This document shows, in pieces, positions 63,978 through 64,000 of a stretch of 64,000 nt of DNA. The stretch spans positions 26,524,104 through 26,588,103 of the forward strand of contig OU862917.1 in NCBI GenBank assembly GCA_917880885.1, given 5' to 3'. This stretch comes from Limnephilus marmoratus. Taxonomy: Eukaryota > Arthropoda > Insecta > Trichoptera > Limnephilidae. The notes beneath the pieces were generated by a model that saw only the letters and a program-made list of their open reading frames with translations, made no database searches and was not told the origin of the DNA. The first letter of the stretch is position 1. Each line of letters starts with the position of its first letter. The position numbers and the translations under genes are program-made.

Positions 63978-64000
63978 TATTTATTAAGACCTTTTCAAAT

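Overview
This window looks like AT-rich intergenic DNA from an arthropod, most likely an insect. I see no gene that I can assign to host function. Almost every stretch that can be interpreted is a transposable element, and most copies are dead, truncated or nested in one another. The insect assignment rests on short (TTAGG)n/(CCTAA)n tracts, the mix of element types, and AT-rich spacers. Order and species cannot be told from the sequence.

Retroelements. At least nine decayed non-LTR (LINE) fragments are readable by translation: 184-300, 1708-1903, 4860-5187 (minus), 6003-6281, 7341-7480 (minus), 13053-14012, 24550-24990, 28978-29288, 34251-35279 (minus), 44308-44454 (minus), 47160-48213, 58188-58835 (minus) and 58919-59170. 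The best preserved are the CR1/Jockey-type 3' half at 13053-14012, whose YADD box reads YADG, and an RTE-like 3' half at 34251-35279. Short non-autonomous elements at 8010, 27876, 39836, 41529, 42098, 57192 and 57678 carry the 3' tail of the first of these. Seven LINE- or SINE-type 3' ends share one stem-loop plan. Penelope-like remnants supply GIY-YIG C-terminal fragments (48700, 52590, about 61450) and a set of minimal hammerhead-ribozyme-like motifs, several in inverted pairs.

DNA transposons. Several non-autonomous elements can be delimited to the base from terminal repeats and target duplications: a Transib-type element at 17691-18508 (CACAGTG ends, CGGCG duplication) holding a possible two-exon 67-codon gene; hAT elements at 51570-52341 (ATCACAAC duplication) and 61848-63304 (GTTGGGAT duplication); an internally deleted mariner at 37837-38786 (TA); a PIF/Harbinger-like MITE at 32968-33133 (TAA); a 428-bp element at 63550-63977 with a 9-bp duplication; three TTAA-flanked families; and several fold-back elements. 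A Helitron helicase fragment lies at 18899-19014.

Layout. 1-6600: LINE tails, C/T-rich repeats and hammerhead-like motifs. 6900-14100: fold-backs, hairpins and the CR1-type LINE. 14300-15840: a 46-bp satellite split by a TTAA element. 17500-19000: Transib and Helitron remains. 23400-30600: long inverted repeats and fold-backs. 31700-36600: nested TTAA/Harbinger/Penelope pieces and the RTE-like LINE. 37800-44500: mariner, SINEs and LINE tails. 47100-52980: LINE, 41-bp satellite, TTAA element, hAT and Penelope. 53100-64000: C/T-rich repeats, fold-backs, SINEs, a LINE and two terminal-repeat transposons. The nesting (for example a Harbinger MITE and a Penelope hairpin inside a TTAA element, or a C/T-rich repeat inside a hAT) gives relative insertion ages. 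Between these features the sequence is AT-rich and shows nothing I can interpret.
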